This document shows, piece by piece, positions 43,872 through 53,907 of a DNA stretch of 64,000 nt. The position numbers and the translations under genes are program-made. Source of the DNA: Kolteria novifilia (GTDB lineage: Bacteria > Planctomycetota > Planctomycetia > Kolteriales > Kolteriaceae); the NCBI GenBank assembly GCA_007748055.1, contig CP036279.1, positions 6,572,001 to 6,636,000 of the forward strand. The letters are read 5' to 3'. Positions within the stretch are counted from its first letter, which is position 1, and the number at the start of each line of letters is the position of its first letter. Below the pieces are notes generated by a model. It made no database searches and had not been told where the DNA came from. It saw only the letters and a list, made by a program, of their open reading frames with translations.

Positions 43872-45335
43872 CTACACTCTCGTCTTTGCCCAATCGCCAA
43901 AGTGATATCGAAGCGTCGCGCAGGTCCCGCGGAAGTAGAGGTCGATCAGCATCGCCAGCCACGCCCCGAGAAGGCCGAGACCGACCGCGGCGCTGGTGAA
44001 CAGATACGCCAGCGGGATCCGAACCAATAGAAACCCCGCCGCGTCGTAGAGCAACGGCCAGCGCGTGTCCCCCGCCCCTTGCAGCGCCCGGGTCAGGATG
44101 ATCGTCGCCGCCAGCGCCGGCATTCCCAGCGCGATCAGTTGAAGCACCGGAACGCCGAGCGCCCGAACGCTGTCAGTCATCTCCGGGGGCGTGAAGAGCG
44201 CGAAGATCAACGGCGCCCCGAGCACGAAGCCAACCCCGAAGAGCGACAAGAGAACCGCCCCGTAGCCGAAGACCGCCCATCCATACTGCCGAGCCAGATC
44301 GGGCCGGCGGGCTCCCAGCGACTGCCCGACGAGGGTCGCCGCGGCCACCGACATCGCGTCGGCCATCAGCCAACTGACCGATTCGCCCCGGATGGCGACC
44401 CCGTGGGCCGCGATCGCCGCGTTGCCGAGCCCGCTGATGATCGAGAGATACCAGAGCTGGCAAACGACGACCGACATCCCGTTGACACCGCCCGGAACGC
44501 CGATGTTGAGGATTCGCCGAAAAACCGCGAGATCGGGCTTGGGGATACGAAGCGGCACCCGCAGTCGACCCTCCCCCCGCACGAGCCAAGCGAGCGTCAC
44601 CAGCCCACCGACGACGTAGGCCGTCGCCGTCCCCGCCGCCACGCCGGCCCATCCGAACGCCGGAATCGGTCCCAACCCGGTCGCCAAGATCCACGAGGCG
44701 GCGATGTTGACCACGTTGACAATCGTGATGATCCACATCCCCGCGATGGTGTAGCCCGCGGCCCGAAGCGCCCCGACGCCGACGCGCAAGAGGAGCATCA
44801 TCGGGCAACTGCTCCCCGCGATGACGAGGTACTCGACCGCCGGTCCCCGCGCGAGCTCGTCGGGAAGAATCCAGCCGATCACCGTCTCCGCGGAGCCCCA
44901 GACCACGAGCATCACGCCTAGGCCGACCAGGAAGCCGAGAAGCAGCGATTGCAGTGTCATCGCCGCCGCGTCGTCGAACTCCTCGGCCCCGACCAGCCGG
45001 GCGACGATCGCTTCGGTCCCCTTGGAGACGAAGGTCCCCGAGGTCTCGATGAGCCAGAGGAGATAGCCGCTGACGGTCACAGCCGCCAAGAGATGGACTT
45101 CACCCAGGAGCCGTCCGGTCAGGATCGTGTCCGACCAGCCGACGAACATCCCGAGCAGGTTTTGAGCGAGGACGGGAATTGACAGGGCCCAGATCAGGCG
45201 TGACGACGCCTTGGGGTCCTTGTGCAGCGCCGACAGCATGACCGCAACATTGCTGCCCCGCGAGCCGGAGACCGACTCCAGACGACGGCGGACGCGTCGG
45301 TCATCCAATCCGTCCGGAGGGCTCTTCGTCGCCAT
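43872..45335 (-). CDS. MATE-family efflux transporter
   Basis: 487 residues from the ATG at 45335 (MATKSPPDGL), with AAGGA upstream; the frame is open to 45476 but passes through a palindromic repeat. About twelve transmembrane segments can be drawn, in two halves of six, as in Na+ or H+-coupled MATE exporters (ALSIPVLAQNLLGMFVGWSD, RALQGAGDTRWPLL). A charged ~55-residue cytoplasmic N-terminus is longer than usual. Substrate unknown; multidrug or lipid-like compounds are possible. Confidence 0.88.
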   Translation of the reverse strand: MATKSPPDGLDDRRVRRRLESVSGSRGSNVAVMLSALHKDPKASSRLIWALSIPVLAQNLLGMFVGWSDTILTGRLLGEVHLLAAVTVSGYLLWLIETSGTFVSKGTEAIVARLVGAEEFDDAAAMTLQSLLLGFLVGLGVMLVVWGSAETVIGWILPDELARGPAVEYLVIAGSSCPMMLLLRVGVGALRAAGYTIAGMWIITIVNVVNIAASWILATGLGPIPAFGWAGVAAGTATAYVVGGLVTLAWLVRGEGRLRVPLRIPKPDLAVFRRILNIGVPGGVNGMSVVVCQLWYLSIISGLGNAAIAAHGVAIRGESVSWLMADAMSVAAATLVGQSLGARRPDLARQYGWAVFGYGAVLLSLFGVGFVLGAPLIFALFTPPEMTDSVRALGVPVLQLIALGMPALAATIILTRALQGAGDTRWPLLYDAAGFLLVRIPLAYLFTSAAVGLGLLGAWLAMLIDLYFRGTCATLRYHFGDWAKTRV

Positions 45336-45401
45336 GCACGCCTTCCTTGGGCACTCGTCGCTATCGTGTCCGTCTCGACAAGGGGAGAGCCTCTTACGTC
45401 G

Positions 45402-45642
45402 CCCCTTGTCCAAGGGGAAGCGTTCGGAATGCCCTCTTGCCGATGAGAGATCAACCGAAGCCGATCGGTTCCCCAAGAACGAACAATCGGGAGCCGATCA
45501 CGAGGACCGACTCCCGATTGATTGTAGAGGGGTTGATTGCGTAAGCGAGACCGGCGGGTAGCCATGCACGAACTTGGCCAACGCCAACGCTCCCCCCTTG
45601 TCGAAGGGGGAGCCTCTTACGTCCCCCCTTGTCCAAGGGGGG
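45402..45642. repeat. Cluster of CCCCTTGTCCAAGGGG palindromes
   Basis: Three copies: CCCCTTG-TC-CAAGGGG at 45402-45417, CCCCCTT-GTC-GAAGGGGG near 45593-45610 and CCCCCCTTG-TC-CAAGGGGGG at 45623-45642. Each copy can fold into a tight hairpin. The same family is at 52976-52996, 59522-59608, and in the broken copy around the IS element at 57989. Together with the flanks they fill the 327 bases between the MATE start and the DUF1501 stop. Confidence 0.7.
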
Positions 45643-45662
45643 AAAGAGGGGGGGCTCCTCGC

Positions 45663-46943
45663 CTAGAAGAGTTGCTTGATGTACTGGCCGTCACCGAAGA
45701 GTCCGCTCAAACGGAGCGGACGTCCGTTGGGCGAACGCAGTTCCGTCGTCGGTTCGATCCCGACCGACTTGTAGAGCGACGCGAAGAGGTTCGAGACCTC
45801 GACCGGCTCGTCGACGATCGCGACGCCATCCTTATCGGTGGCTCCAACGACTTCGCCGCCCTTCATGCCGCCACCGCCCAAGACCACCGACCAACAACGG
45901 GGCCAGTGATCGCGACCACCGTCGATGTTGATCTTCGGCGTCCGACCAAAGTCGCCCATCCAAACGATCGTGGTCGTCTCCCACAGACCGCGTTGCACCA
46001 GGTCCTCGACCAACGCGGAGAAGCCATCGTCGACTTGCTTGAGCCGTGACGGTCCGCCGTTCATGGGCGCCCCGGCGAGAGCTTCGAAAATCCCGTTATG
46101 CATATCCCAACCACCGAGGCCGACCTCGATGAACGGGACGCCGTTCTCGACGAGACGACGGGCGAGCAGGCAGCTCTTGCCGAACTGGTGATCGCCGTAG
46201 CGAGCCTGCATGTTCTCCGGCTCTTTGGAAATGTCAAAGGCATCGAGCAAGGTCGAGCCCATGAGCTTGTGGGCTTTGCCGTAGATCGCCGAGTGATCTT
46301 CGGGAAGACCACCGCGACGCTGCTTGACAAAGCCGGTCTCGATCGCGTTCCAGAGTTCGGCGCGGCTCGCGTGGCGAACGTCGCTGACCGGCGTGATCGT
46401 GTTCGGCACCGGCCGACCCGCGTTGACGCGGAAGGGAGCGTACGTCATCCCGAGGAAGCCCGGGCTCACGCCCTGACCACCCGCGCCCAGGCTGACATTG
46501 CCAGGGATCTCAAGACTCTCGGGGGAGTTGAACTTTGCGACACAAGCGCCGATCGCGGGGTGCACGACCGTCGGCAGCGGGGGGAACCCCGTGTGATTCA
46601 GGTACGTGCCCCGAGCGTGGTCGGCCTCGCGGCTCGAATAGGAGCGGATGATGTTCAGGTGCTTCATCTGCTTGGCGAGTTGCGGCAGGTGCTCGCAGAT
46701 CTGGCCCGAACCGGTCGTTTGGATCGGCTTGAACTCACCGCCGTTCTTACTGCCCGGCTTGAGGTCCCAGATGTCGATCGTGGCCGGCCCGCCGCTCATC
46801 CAAAGCAGGATCATGCTGCGCGTCTTGGGCGCCTTGCCACTCTCGCGGGCGGCGTGAGCAGACTGAATCCACTGGGACATGGGCAGCGCCATGCTCCCGG
46901 CCGCGGTCATGTGCTTGACAAAGTGTCGACGCGTGATCGCCAT
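45663..46943 (-). CDS. DUF1501-domain protein (sulfatase-like fold, Tat-type signal)
   Basis: 426 residues. The N-terminus MAITRRHFVKHMTAAGSMAL has a twin-arginine-like signal. The DUF1501 body is related to the alkaline phosphatase/sulfatase fold, with SMILLWMSGGPATIDIWDLKPG near the start, RSYSSREADHARGTYLNHTG, and IVWMGDFGRTPKINIDGGRDHWP near the end. Planctomycetes encode dozens of these, nearly always directly after a DUF1549/DUF1553 gene, as here (182 bases). The function of the pair is not known; an exported role in polymer breakdown is often suggested. Confidence 0.9.
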   Translation of the reverse strand: MAITRRHFVKHMTAAGSMALPMSQWIQSAHAARESGKAPKTRSMILLWMSGGPATIDIWDLKPGSKNGGEFKPIQTTGSGQICEHLPQLAKQMKHLNIIRSYSSREADHARGTYLNHTGFPPLPTVVHPAIGACVAKFNSPESLEIPGNVSLGAGGQGVSPGFLGMTYAPFRVNAGRPVPNTITPVSDVRHASRAELWNAIETGFVKQRRGGLPEDHSAIYGKAHKLMGSTLLDAFDISKEPENMQARYGDHQFGKSCLLARRLVENGVPFIEVGLGGWDMHNGIFEALAGAPMNGGPSRLKQVDDGFSALVEDLVQRGLWETTTIVWMGDFGRTPKINIDGGRDHWPRCWSVVLGGGGMKGGEVVGATDKDGVAIVDEPVEVSNLFASLYKSVGIEPTTELRSPNGRPLRLSGLFGDGQYIKQLF

Positions 46944-47125
46944 TCGTCTGTTCCTTTCGTCGTCCGTTATCCTGGGTCAGGGGATTCTGGGGCAGAGCGA
47001 CAAACCGCGCCGCTCCCTCCCTGTTCGGGGTCATCCAGCAAATCATCGGGAGCGAGCGATCGTCGTCGATCTCGTCACCAGCCTCGGGCGTGGCCGGTGC
47101 CCTCCCCTCAACATCTCCGGTCGCC

Positions 47126-49051
47126 TTAGTGATTCAGAAGGAACTCGTTGGAGTTCACCAAGGCCCACATCACATCCTGCAGAAATTCCTCTTCGCTGCG
47201 CGAGTTGCGTTGCAGCACGCTAAGCGCCTTACGCTCCTGGCCCATCGGCCGACGGCAAAGGGCCACCATGAAGAGGTCCTCCACCTTGTCATCGGTCTTC
47301 TTCTCGGTATTGCCCACGAGCTCGTGCAGAAACGTTCCGGGCGTCGCCCGCGTCGCTTGATGAATCAGGCGACTGTTCATCATCATCAGCGCCTGGCTGA
47401 TCGATCCCTCGAACGCCGGCGTCGTCGTCGCCAACTGATCCGACGTGAAGGTCCGCATGATCGCGTTGATGAACATTGCTCGTTCGCGAGCCGGGTCCAT
47501 CGAGCGGCTGGCACGATCGTAACGCGTCAACGCCATCAGTGAGTCGTAGAGCTGCTCCGGCGACATCGGCTTGACGAGTTGGAAGGTGAAGAAGCCGATC
47601 GCCGCCTCCGCGTCGCGACCGCGCTGCTTGGTGCTGAGGCCGTAGGCGTCGGAGCTACAGATCCAGCGAATGGCCCGCTTGACGTCGTAGTCGTTCTTCT
47701 TGAAGTCCTCCGCGAGCCGATCGAGCAGATCGGGCATCGTCGGCTCGTCCTGGCCGTTGTCGAAGTCGTCGACGTTCTTGATGAAGCTGTGGCCGAAGAA
47801 CTGGTACCAGAGGCGATTGATCATCGACTGCGCGAAGTAGGGATCGTCGTCGGACGTGACCGTCTTCGCGAGCACTTCCCGAAGGTAGATCGGATCGCCG
47901 GTGTCGGGAACCGACATGTCGGGATTGAGCAAGAGATCGAGTTCGGCGCTGAAGGTCAAACCGGCATCTTCCCGCGAGCCCGGCTCACGAGCCTTCTCAC
48001 CGAGCATCAAGTCGTTGATCGAACGGCCGTCGAGATAGCGCGGCGGCGTGTAGACCTGCATGCCGTTTCGCAGCATGAAGTAGGTCCCACCGTCGGCGAG
48101 TTCCTGGTAGGGAATCTCCTCGAGCGTGATCGACGCGGTGTAGGTGTCGCCGCGCTCGTCGAGTTCTTCCTTCTCGAACTCCTTGGTCCCGATGAAGAAC
48201 GCGTTGAGCCCGTGGAAGTGGTGCTGCTTCCACTCGTTCCAGGGATGAGCGTGACACTCGGTACACTGGGTCTGCACCGAAAGAATGTTGCGGGTGAAGT
48301 AGGAGGTGACGTCCGCCGTCCGATCTCCCTGCTTGTGGGCGAGGATGAAGTTGACGGCCGGGTTCTCCTGCCACTCGCCGCGCGCCGAGATCATCTCGTA
48401 AGCGACTTTGTCCCACGGCGTGTTGCGGTTGAACTCGCGCTCGAGCCAGGCGTGGAACGCTTCACGGTTGGTCTCTTCGTCGTCGAAATCGGGACCGCTG
48501 GGAATAAGCAGCTTGGTCCAGATATTCGCCATGTTCTTGCCGAAGTCCTCCGACGCGAGCAAGCGGTTGACCAGGTTCTCGCGACGCTTGGCGGACTTGT
48601 CGCGGAAGAAGGTCTCCGACTCTTCGAGCGTCGGGATGCGACCGATGATGTCGAGCGACGCGCGCCGCAGGAACTCGCCATCGGTACATTGCTGAGAGAC
48701 GGGGAAGCCGAGGTAGCTCCACTCCTCGCCGAGGGCTTCGTCGATGTAGGTGACGTCGTCGGGTGTCGCCCAGGAGTACTGGCCGTCACCGGTCTTCTTG
48801 GGAGTCCCCGAACGGCGCTCCGTCCGTTCGCGTTCCTTTCGGAGCTGACGAAGCCGGTCGAGCGCGGACATCGAGCCCGATCCCGTTGCCCCCTTCTTGC
48901 CCGCCATCGCGCCCTTGTTGGGTTTCTTCATCGACTGTCCGTGCGCCGTCGGGCCAGCCGCGAACACGAGCATTAAGGCGGGCACGCAGAGGCCGACCGC
49001 GATCGCGAGTCGATAGCCGCTCAGGAGGCGCTCTCGAGAGCCAATCGTCAT
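47126..49051 (-). CDS. DUF1549/DUF1553 domain protein with CxxCH motif
   Basis: 641 residues from the ATG at 49051 (MTIGSRERLL), eight bases after GGGAG; upstream in-frame ATGs are less well placed. A signal peptide (LAIAVGLCVPALMLVFAAG) is followed by a Lys/Ser-rich stretch. The DUF1549 domain (residues ~80-280) has IGRIPTLEESETFFRD and a single heme-like TQCTECHAHPWNEW motif. DUF1553 (residues ~350-600) has YFAQSMINRLWYQFFGHSF and STKQRGRD. It is paired with the DUF1501 gene downstream. The CTECH could bind heme, but whether it does in this family is unproven. Confidence 0.9.
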   Translation of the reverse strand: MTIGSRERLLSGYRLAIAVGLCVPALMLVFAAGPTAHGQSMKKPNKGAMAGKKGATGSGSMSALDRLRQLRKERERTERRSGTPKKTGDGQYSWATPDDVTYIDEALGEEWSYLGFPVSQQCTDGEFLRRASLDIIGRIPTLEESETFFRDKSAKRRENLVNRLLASEDFGKNMANIWTKLLIPSGPDFDDEETNREAFHAWLEREFNRNTPWDKVAYEMISARGEWQENPAVNFILAHKQGDRTADVTSYFTRNILSVQTQCTECHAHPWNEWKQHHFHGLNAFFIGTKEFEKEELDERGDTYTASITLEEIPYQELADGGTYFMLRNGMQVYTPPRYLDGRSINDLMLGEKAREPGSREDAGLTFSAELDLLLNPDMSVPDTGDPIYLREVLAKTVTSDDDPYFAQSMINRLWYQFFGHSFIKNVDDFDNGQDEPTMPDLLDRLAEDFKKNDYDVKRAIRWICSSDAYGLSTKQRGRDAEAAIGFFTFQLVKPMSPEQLYDSLMALTRYDRASRSMDPARERAMFINAIMRTFTSDQLATTTPAFEGSISQALMMMNSRLIHQATRATPGTFLHELVGNTEKKTDDKVEDLFMVALCRRPMGQERKALSVLQRNSRSEEEFLQDVMWALVNSNEFLLNH

Positions 49052-49504
49052 CTTCACATCTCCCATGGGCAACAACACCCCAACCGGGCCTTGAGCGAAA
49101 CCAAGGTTCAAGCGTGAAAACTCAAGGAAAGTCCGGTCCAGGTCACAAGTTATGGCAAGCGTGCTTGGGATGCCGCCACAACACTATCGTTAGATGCCCT
49201 TGCCGGGGAAGAGTTCCCGAGTTCCCGGTTTTGGGACCGAAAAATTGCGGGCATCCGTGAAGAAAACGCCACACCTCCCCCGATTCGTACGAGGAAACGT
49301 CCCCATTCGTCGAATCTCGACGAACAAAGTGGAACCTCTCCGCGCCCACGAACGGGAAACGGACGTTCTTTTCCATTGTTAATGATAACCCAGGAGAACG
49401 ATGAATTGAAGGGGGAAGCGAGGGAAATGAGGCTTGAAGATACCGGAAAGAACCCGACCAAGAGGCAAACCGCAAACCGTTTCGAGAAAGAAGCTTACAC
49501 TGAC
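49052..49504. other. Gene-free interval upstream of the DUF1549 gene
   Basis: About 450 bases. It should contain the promoter of the DUF1549-DUF1501 pair. Open frames here have poor composition. No repeat or RNA gene seen. Confidence 0.45.
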
Positions 49505-49822
49505 TCAGAAATCCTGGACGCCCAGTCGTGCCCGCTGGCAGAGCAAAATTAGTTCGCCGGTTCGTTTCTGCACGCTTTCGTCCACGCCGTCGGCGGCATC
49601 GACCGACTCCTCGAGCCGGGCCCCGGCTTCGGTGATCGAGCCGTAGCCGTAACCGCCCCCGGCCCCCTTGAGTTGATGGCCCACGCGGCGAAGGGCTGGA
49701 GCATCTTTCTCCTCCACGCTCTTCATGAGGACAGCGATCGTCTCCTTGAGACCTTCCGCGAACTCGACGAGGAGTTCCCTCATCTCGGCATCGTCGGCGA
49801 AATCAGAACGGAGAGGTTCCAT
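49505..49822 (-). CDS. Stand-alone Hpt phosphotransfer protein
   Basis: 105 residues from the ATG at 49822 (MEPLRSDFADDAEM), with AAGGA upstream; a GTG at 49849 is the alternative. All helical. The phospho-accepting His is His49 in RRVGHQLKGAGGGYG, the Hpt signature. Hpt proteins shuttle phosphate between a hybrid kinase and a response regulator. No two-component gene is nearby, so it is an orphan. It lies about 190 bases after the start of the ferredoxin gene's stop, same strand. Confidence 0.85.
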   Translation of the reverse strand: MEPLRSDFADDAEMRELLVEFAEGLKETIAVLMKSVEEKDAPALRRVGHQLKGAGGGYGYGSITEAGARLEESVDAADGVDESVQKRTGELILLCQRARLGVQDF

Positions 49823-50008
49823 AAGGGCGCAGTCCTTCGGCGAGCTCACGGCGGGTCATCCTCGCAAACCAACTTATGCCTGACAAGCGTTTGTCAAATC
49901 ACAATCATCAAGATTGTCGCAACGGGCACGCCAACCGCAGAAACTCTAGTTCATCAAACCTGGATCGCAAGCGAGTTCGTCTCTTCTCCCGATCACGCCT
50001 CCTGGCCC

Positions 50009-50407
50009 CTAGCCGTCCGCTTGATCGCTCGGGCAATCAAGGGGCCGCGACATGATCTCGTACTCCCGCACCGGCAACCCGCCGACGAGGTGCTCCTGGA
50101 TGATCCGTTCAAGCACCGGCGGATCACAGTCGGCATACCAAGTCCCTTCCGGGTAGACCACCGCGATCGGCCCCCCTTCACAAATCCTTAAACAGTTCGC
50201 CTTCGTCCGGAAGATCCCCCCCTGCTCGCTCAGCTTCAGCTCCTTGAGTCGACCCTTTAGGTACTCCCACGCCACCAACGACCGCTCCCGGTCGCAGCAC
50301 TCCGGCACCTTCTGATCGCAACAGAGCATGATGTGACGCTTGATCACCGGGATGCCAAGCTTCTCGGCCTTCGCCCGCTGATGCTCGCGGGCCTCGTCGC
50401 TACTCAT
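50009..50407 (-). CDS. Thioredoxin-like [2Fe-2S] ferredoxin
   Basis: 132 residues. It matches thioredoxin-fold ferredoxins (Shethna/NuoE-like): [18 protein letters not shown] near residues 25-42, and the second Cys pair in [38 protein letters not shown] is the closing helix. It carries electrons through a [2Fe-2S] cluster; redox partner not indicated. The extra cysteines (CC twice) are usual for this subgroup. Confidence 0.85.
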   Translation of the reverse strand: MSSDEAREHQRAKAEKLGIPVIKRHIMLCCDQKVPECCDRERSLVAWEYLKGRLKELKLSEQGGIFRTKANCLRICEGGPIAVVYPEGTWYADCDPPVLERIIQEHLVGGLPVREYEIMSRPLDCPSDQADG

Positions 50408-50699
50408 CGAAGTCTCGCCCCTCCACCGCCGTGCCCCCCGCTCGCCGACCTTCGCCCTCTACGGGCCAGCGAAGTCACCCCTCAACGGGCCAGCGCCGCC
50501 GACTCCGATCATCATATGGGCGGGCGTGTCGTGGTCTCCCCGGCGCACAACCGCTGCAACCCCGCCGGCCCGCGCCGACGACCCTCCTCCCTGCGGAGAA
50601 CTGCCGCCACGCCTTCATGATTCACCGGCGAGATGACGATCCTCCTGATACCCCTTGCCAGCAAACGACCGACGACGACCGACACCAGGGAGCATACGC

Positions 50700-52388
50700 G
50701 TGGGCATCGCCCGATCACTCGACATCGCGATCACCGGCCTGAACACCTACTCGACCGACATCGAGATCATCGGCAACAACATCGCCAACGTGAACTCAAC
50801 GGCCTACAAGGAGTTCCGCGCCGAGATCGTCAACTCGCTGGTCCTGCTCGAAAACCCGGGCACCCCCGTGACCGCCGACACCGCCGGCTCCAACCCGATC
50901 CAGTTCGGCCTCGGCGTCGAGATCGGAGCGGTCACGACCGACTTTAGCATCGGCCCCCTGATCACCACCGGCATCTCCACCGACGTTTTCATCGATGGCG
51001 CCGGCTTCCTCGTCGTCGAGGACGCCTTCGGCCAACAGTTCTTTACCCGCAACGGCGCCCTGCAACTCGACGCCAATGGTGATCTCTCCACCGCCGAGGG
51101 ACTCACCGTCCAGGGATTCCAAGTCGACGCCGACTTCAACATCACCGATGAGATCGGCAACCTCAACATCCCGATCGGCACCCTGACGATCGCCGGCGAA
51201 ACGACCACCGCCAGCCTCGAGGGAGCCGTCGACCCGACCGGCGAGATCGCCACCGACGCCACCATCCTCGACTCGCTCGCGACCAACACCACCGATCTCA
51301 ACACGCCCTTGGCCGACGTCACCGTCGATGGCCAGCCGATCATCGATGACGGCAGCGGCGCCTTCACCGAAGCGGTCACGATCACTTACACCCCCTCGGG
51401 CTCCGACTTGACGCCCGCCCCGGCCTCGATCATCCTGAACCCGACCGACCCGCTCTCGACCCTCACCAACTTCATCGTCGGCACGCTCCAGATCGACACC
51501 GACCTCGAACAGCCGGCCGGCAACGAACCGGGCGCGACGATCCTCGACACCGGGCAAGTCCGGCTCACCGGTAACCTGGGAACGATCAACGACTTCTCGG
51601 TCTCGACCAGCGATTTCGTGGTCGAAACCGTCGCGGACGGCACGCTCGGGAGCTACAACCTCCCTTTCGAGGACCGAGCACAGACCGCCAACGGCGAGTC
51701 CGCGGGCCTCCAGTTCGAGGTCTTCGACAACGTCGGCGACGCCTTGCCGGTCACCGCCTCGATCTATCTCGACGAGGTCAACAACACCGGCTCGGTCTTC
51801 CAGATGATCTTCTCCAGCTCCGCCAATGAAGTCGCCGACGGCATCGACCGCACCGTCGGGATGGCAACCCTCGCCTTCGACACCAACGGCAACTTGACCG
51901 ACGTCGTCGGCAACGAGATCACCATCACCCGAGGAGGAGTGCCCCAAACGATCACCATCGATGTCGACGGCATCCAGGCCCTGGCGGTCGCGACGAGTCA
52001 GATTGTCCTGGCCAACCAAGACGGCTTCCCCCCCGGCACGCTCGAGGACTTCGCCATCGAGGAGGACGGCGTCCTCTCCGGCCTCTTCTCCAACGGGCAA
52101 GTCCGCCCTCTCGGACAAATCGTCCTCGCCCAGATCGACAACCCCAGCGGCCTACTCGTCGAACCCGACAGTCTCTACTCGCTCGGGCCCAACAGCAACG
52201 TCGTCGCGATCGGCGCCCCCAACGACGTCACCGGCGGCCTGCTGGCCGGGGCCCTTGAGGGCTCGAACGTCGACGTCACGATGAGCTTAGTCGACCTGAT
52301 CGTCGCCTCGACCGCCTTCGTCGCCAACACCCGCACCGTCGCCACCAGTCAGGATATCTTCGACGCCCTCATCGCGTTGCCGCGCTAA
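50700..52388 (+). CDS. flgE: Flagellar hook protein FlgE-like
   Basis: 562 residues from the GTG at 50700, eight bases after GGGAG; the frame to 50655 is rejected. The N-terminal rod motif ITGLNTYSTDIEIIGNNIAN is followed by FLVVEDAFGQQFFTRNGALQ, and the C-terminal block LEGSNVDVTMSLVDLI... with FVANTRTVATSQDIFDALI is the hook-basal-body C domain. It is longer than enterobacterial FlgE (about 400) because of Thr/Asp-rich middle domains. It should assemble the hook outside the cell. No other flagellar gene is in the window. A hairpin follows 37 bases after the stop. Confidence 0.88.
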   Translation: MGIARSLDIAITGLNTYSTDIEIIGNNIANVNSTAYKEFRAEIVNSLVLLENPGTPVTADTAGSNPIQFGLGVEIGAVTTDFSIGPLITTGISTDVFIDGAGFLVVEDAFGQQFFTRNGALQLDANGDLSTAEGLTVQGFQVDADFNITDEIGNLNIPIGTLTIAGETTTASLEGAVDPTGEIATDATILDSLATNTTDLNTPLADVTVDGQPIIDDGSGAFTEAVTITYTPSGSDLTPAPASIILNPTDPLSTLTNFIVGTLQIDTDLEQPAGNEPGATILDTGQVRLTGNLGTINDFSVSTSDFVVETVADGTLGSYNLPFEDRAQTANGESAGLQFEVFDNVGDALPVTASIYLDEVNNTGSVFQMIFSSSANEVADGIDRTVGMATLAFDTNGNLTDVVGNEITITRGGVPQTITIDVDGIQALAVATSQIVLANQDGFPPGTLEDFAIEEDGVLSGLFSNGQVRPLGQIVLAQIDNPSGLLVEPDSLYSLGPNSNVVAIGAPNDVTGGLLAGALEGSNVDVTMSLVDLIVASTAFVANTRTVATSQDIFDALIALPR

Positions 52389-52424
52389 CGAGGGGCCGAA
52401 AGTAAGTGTCATCATCGGCAGTTC

Positions 52425-52447
52425 CCCCTCTCCCACTGGGAGAAGGG
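52425..52447 (+). terminator. Terminator-like hairpin after flgE
   Basis: CCC-x-TCTCCC, three-base loop, GGGAGA-x-GGG: a 6-bp stem extended by 3 bp after one mismatch. No T-run follows. Confidence 0.5.
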
Positions 52448-53056
52448 CTAGCGGCGAGGAGGCGAGCTCGTAGGACAGGCCTGTGGCCCGCCAGATTTGG
52501 GCTTCGACGCTCCATTGTCAGGCAGGCTGAAACGATCCGTTTTCCACGTCGCTCAACCAACGACAAAAACGCACGATTTTTAGACGTCATTCTTAGACAT
52601 GACAATAGAAGTGTCGGCGTCTCGATCTTAGCCCGCGCCGCCTCAAGAACGAACAGCTACTCTCGATTATTTTCGAACGCCCTTGGCCGCCGTGGCTCAT
52701 TTCGACCCGCCGTATTCCAACACGGCTGAAAGCAGCCCCCCAAAACGTGCGCAAAACGGGGCCAAATCGGTTCAAAATCGGTCCTTTTTTGATGAGAATG
52801 GGAGCAAACGGGAAGAGTTCGAGGTCTGTTGGTGACCCATTCGTCCTCAACACGTGAAGATAGGCGACTTGCTTTCATCGCCCCGAGAGGTGGCAGTCCC
52901 CATTGGAACAAACCCGTTCGACGATTCAACACCTACCTCGACATCGCTCCCTCTTGTCCAAGCGACTTCTTATTGCTCCCCCTTGCCCAAGGGGGAGATA
53001 GAGGGTCTTCTTCTCTCCCCCCTTGCCGAGACAAGCTCTGATCGCCACCAACGTCT
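52448..53056. other. Gene-free interval with a CCCCTTG palindrome
   Basis: About 600 bases. CTCCCCCTTG-CCC-AAGGGGGAG is at 52976-52996; a partial copy follows near 53017. The minus-strand frames here are not protein-like. Nothing else recognised. Confidence 0.5.
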
Positions 53057-53414
53057 TCAACCGCAACGCCATTGACGATTGACGTTCACCCATCAACGTC
53101 ACCGATTCCGACGACCGTGCCTCTTTCGTCAACCGCAACGCCGTTGACGATCAACGTTCACCCATCGACGTCACCAATTCCGACGACCGCCCCTCCTCGT
53201 CAACCGCAACGCCGTTGACGATCAACGTTTACCCGTCGACGTCACCGATTCCGACGACCGTTCCTCCTCGTCAACCGCAACGCCGTTGACGATCAACGTT
53301 CACCCATCGACCGTCACCGATTCCGACGACCGCCCCTCCTCGTCAACCGCAACGCCGTTGACGATCAACGTCTACCCGTCGACGTCACCGATTCCGACGA
53401 CCGTGCCTCTTTCT
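53057..53414. repeat. Tandem repeat, five 71-72-bp units (array 1)
   Basis: Units begin TCAACCGCAACGCC at 53057, 53129, 53200, 53271 and 53343; a partial sixth begins at 53415. Most units contain the 6-bp hairpin CGTTGA-CGA-TCAACG and end with CCGATTCCGACGACC. Lengths alternate between 71 and 72, so no reading frame is kept, arguing against a coding role. A second array of the same unit is at 53745. Confidence 0.85.
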
Positions 53415-53433
53415 TCAACGGCAACGCCGTTGT

Positions 53434-53628
53434 CTAATGAAGCCCAGGGTCGCGCTTCGCGCACCCTGGGGACCGACCAGACATCCTCCAAACGCCGAAG
53501 GTGTTTTCTAACCCTCCGCGCCACGGAGCGGCCCCCTCCCGCCCCCGTTAGAAAACCCTTCCAGGGTTTCCGGCACGCGGCGTGATCCCAACCCAGGGTG
53601 CGCGAAACGCGACCCTGGGCTTCGTTAG
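53434..53628. repeat. 195-bp inverted-repeat element, copy 1 (MITE-like)
   Basis: Terminal arms CTAATGAAGCCCAGGGTCGC and its near-perfect complement (GCGACCCTGGGCTTCGTTAG) bound a 195-base element. Inner sub-repeats GCGCACCCTGGG and CCCAGGGTGCGC also pair. No coding potential. The same element, nearly identical, is at 53908-54102 in the same position relative to a tandem array. Confidence 0.8.
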
Positions 53629-53744
53629 TCAATGCCTTCGGCATAGGGCCAGGCCCTCAACGCAGCCCCCCTGTTGCATCGAGTACCCATCAAGAACCGG
53701 CGATCTGAGGAACATGAGATCTCGACGGCATCATTCAACCCTCG

Positions 53745-53887
53745 TCAACCGCAATGCCGTTGACAATTGACGTTCACCCATCGACGTCACCGATTCCGAC
53801 GACCGTGCCTCTTTCTTCAACCGCAATGCCGTTGACGATTGACGTTTACCCGTCGACGTCACCGATTCCGACGACCGTTCCTCTTTC
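53745..53887. repeat. Tandem repeat, two units (array 2)
   Basis: Units at 53745 and 53817 with the same 71-72-bp sequence as array 1, and a partial third unit at 53888 leading into the second inverted-repeat element exactly as in array 1. This shows the repeat plus element block was duplicated as a unit. Confidence 0.8.
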
Positions 53888-53907
53888 TTTAACGGCAACG
53901 CCGTTGT

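Noticed and set aside
50796-52118. Minus-strand frame of 440 codons
   Set aside because: Antisense to flgE; Asp/Arg/Gly-rich shadow.
52593-52932. Overlapping minus-strand frames of 86 and 91 codons
   Set aside because: No ribosome-binding site, poor composition and no recognisable motif.
53057-53414. CRISPR array
   Set aside because: Whole 71-72-bp units repeat; there are no constant repeats separated by unique spacers, and no cas genes are near.
53286-53585. Protein of Thr/Ser/Pro repeats encoded by the tandem array
   Set aside because: Unit length alternates between 71 and 72, so the frame is broken between most units, and it runs into the inverted-repeat element.
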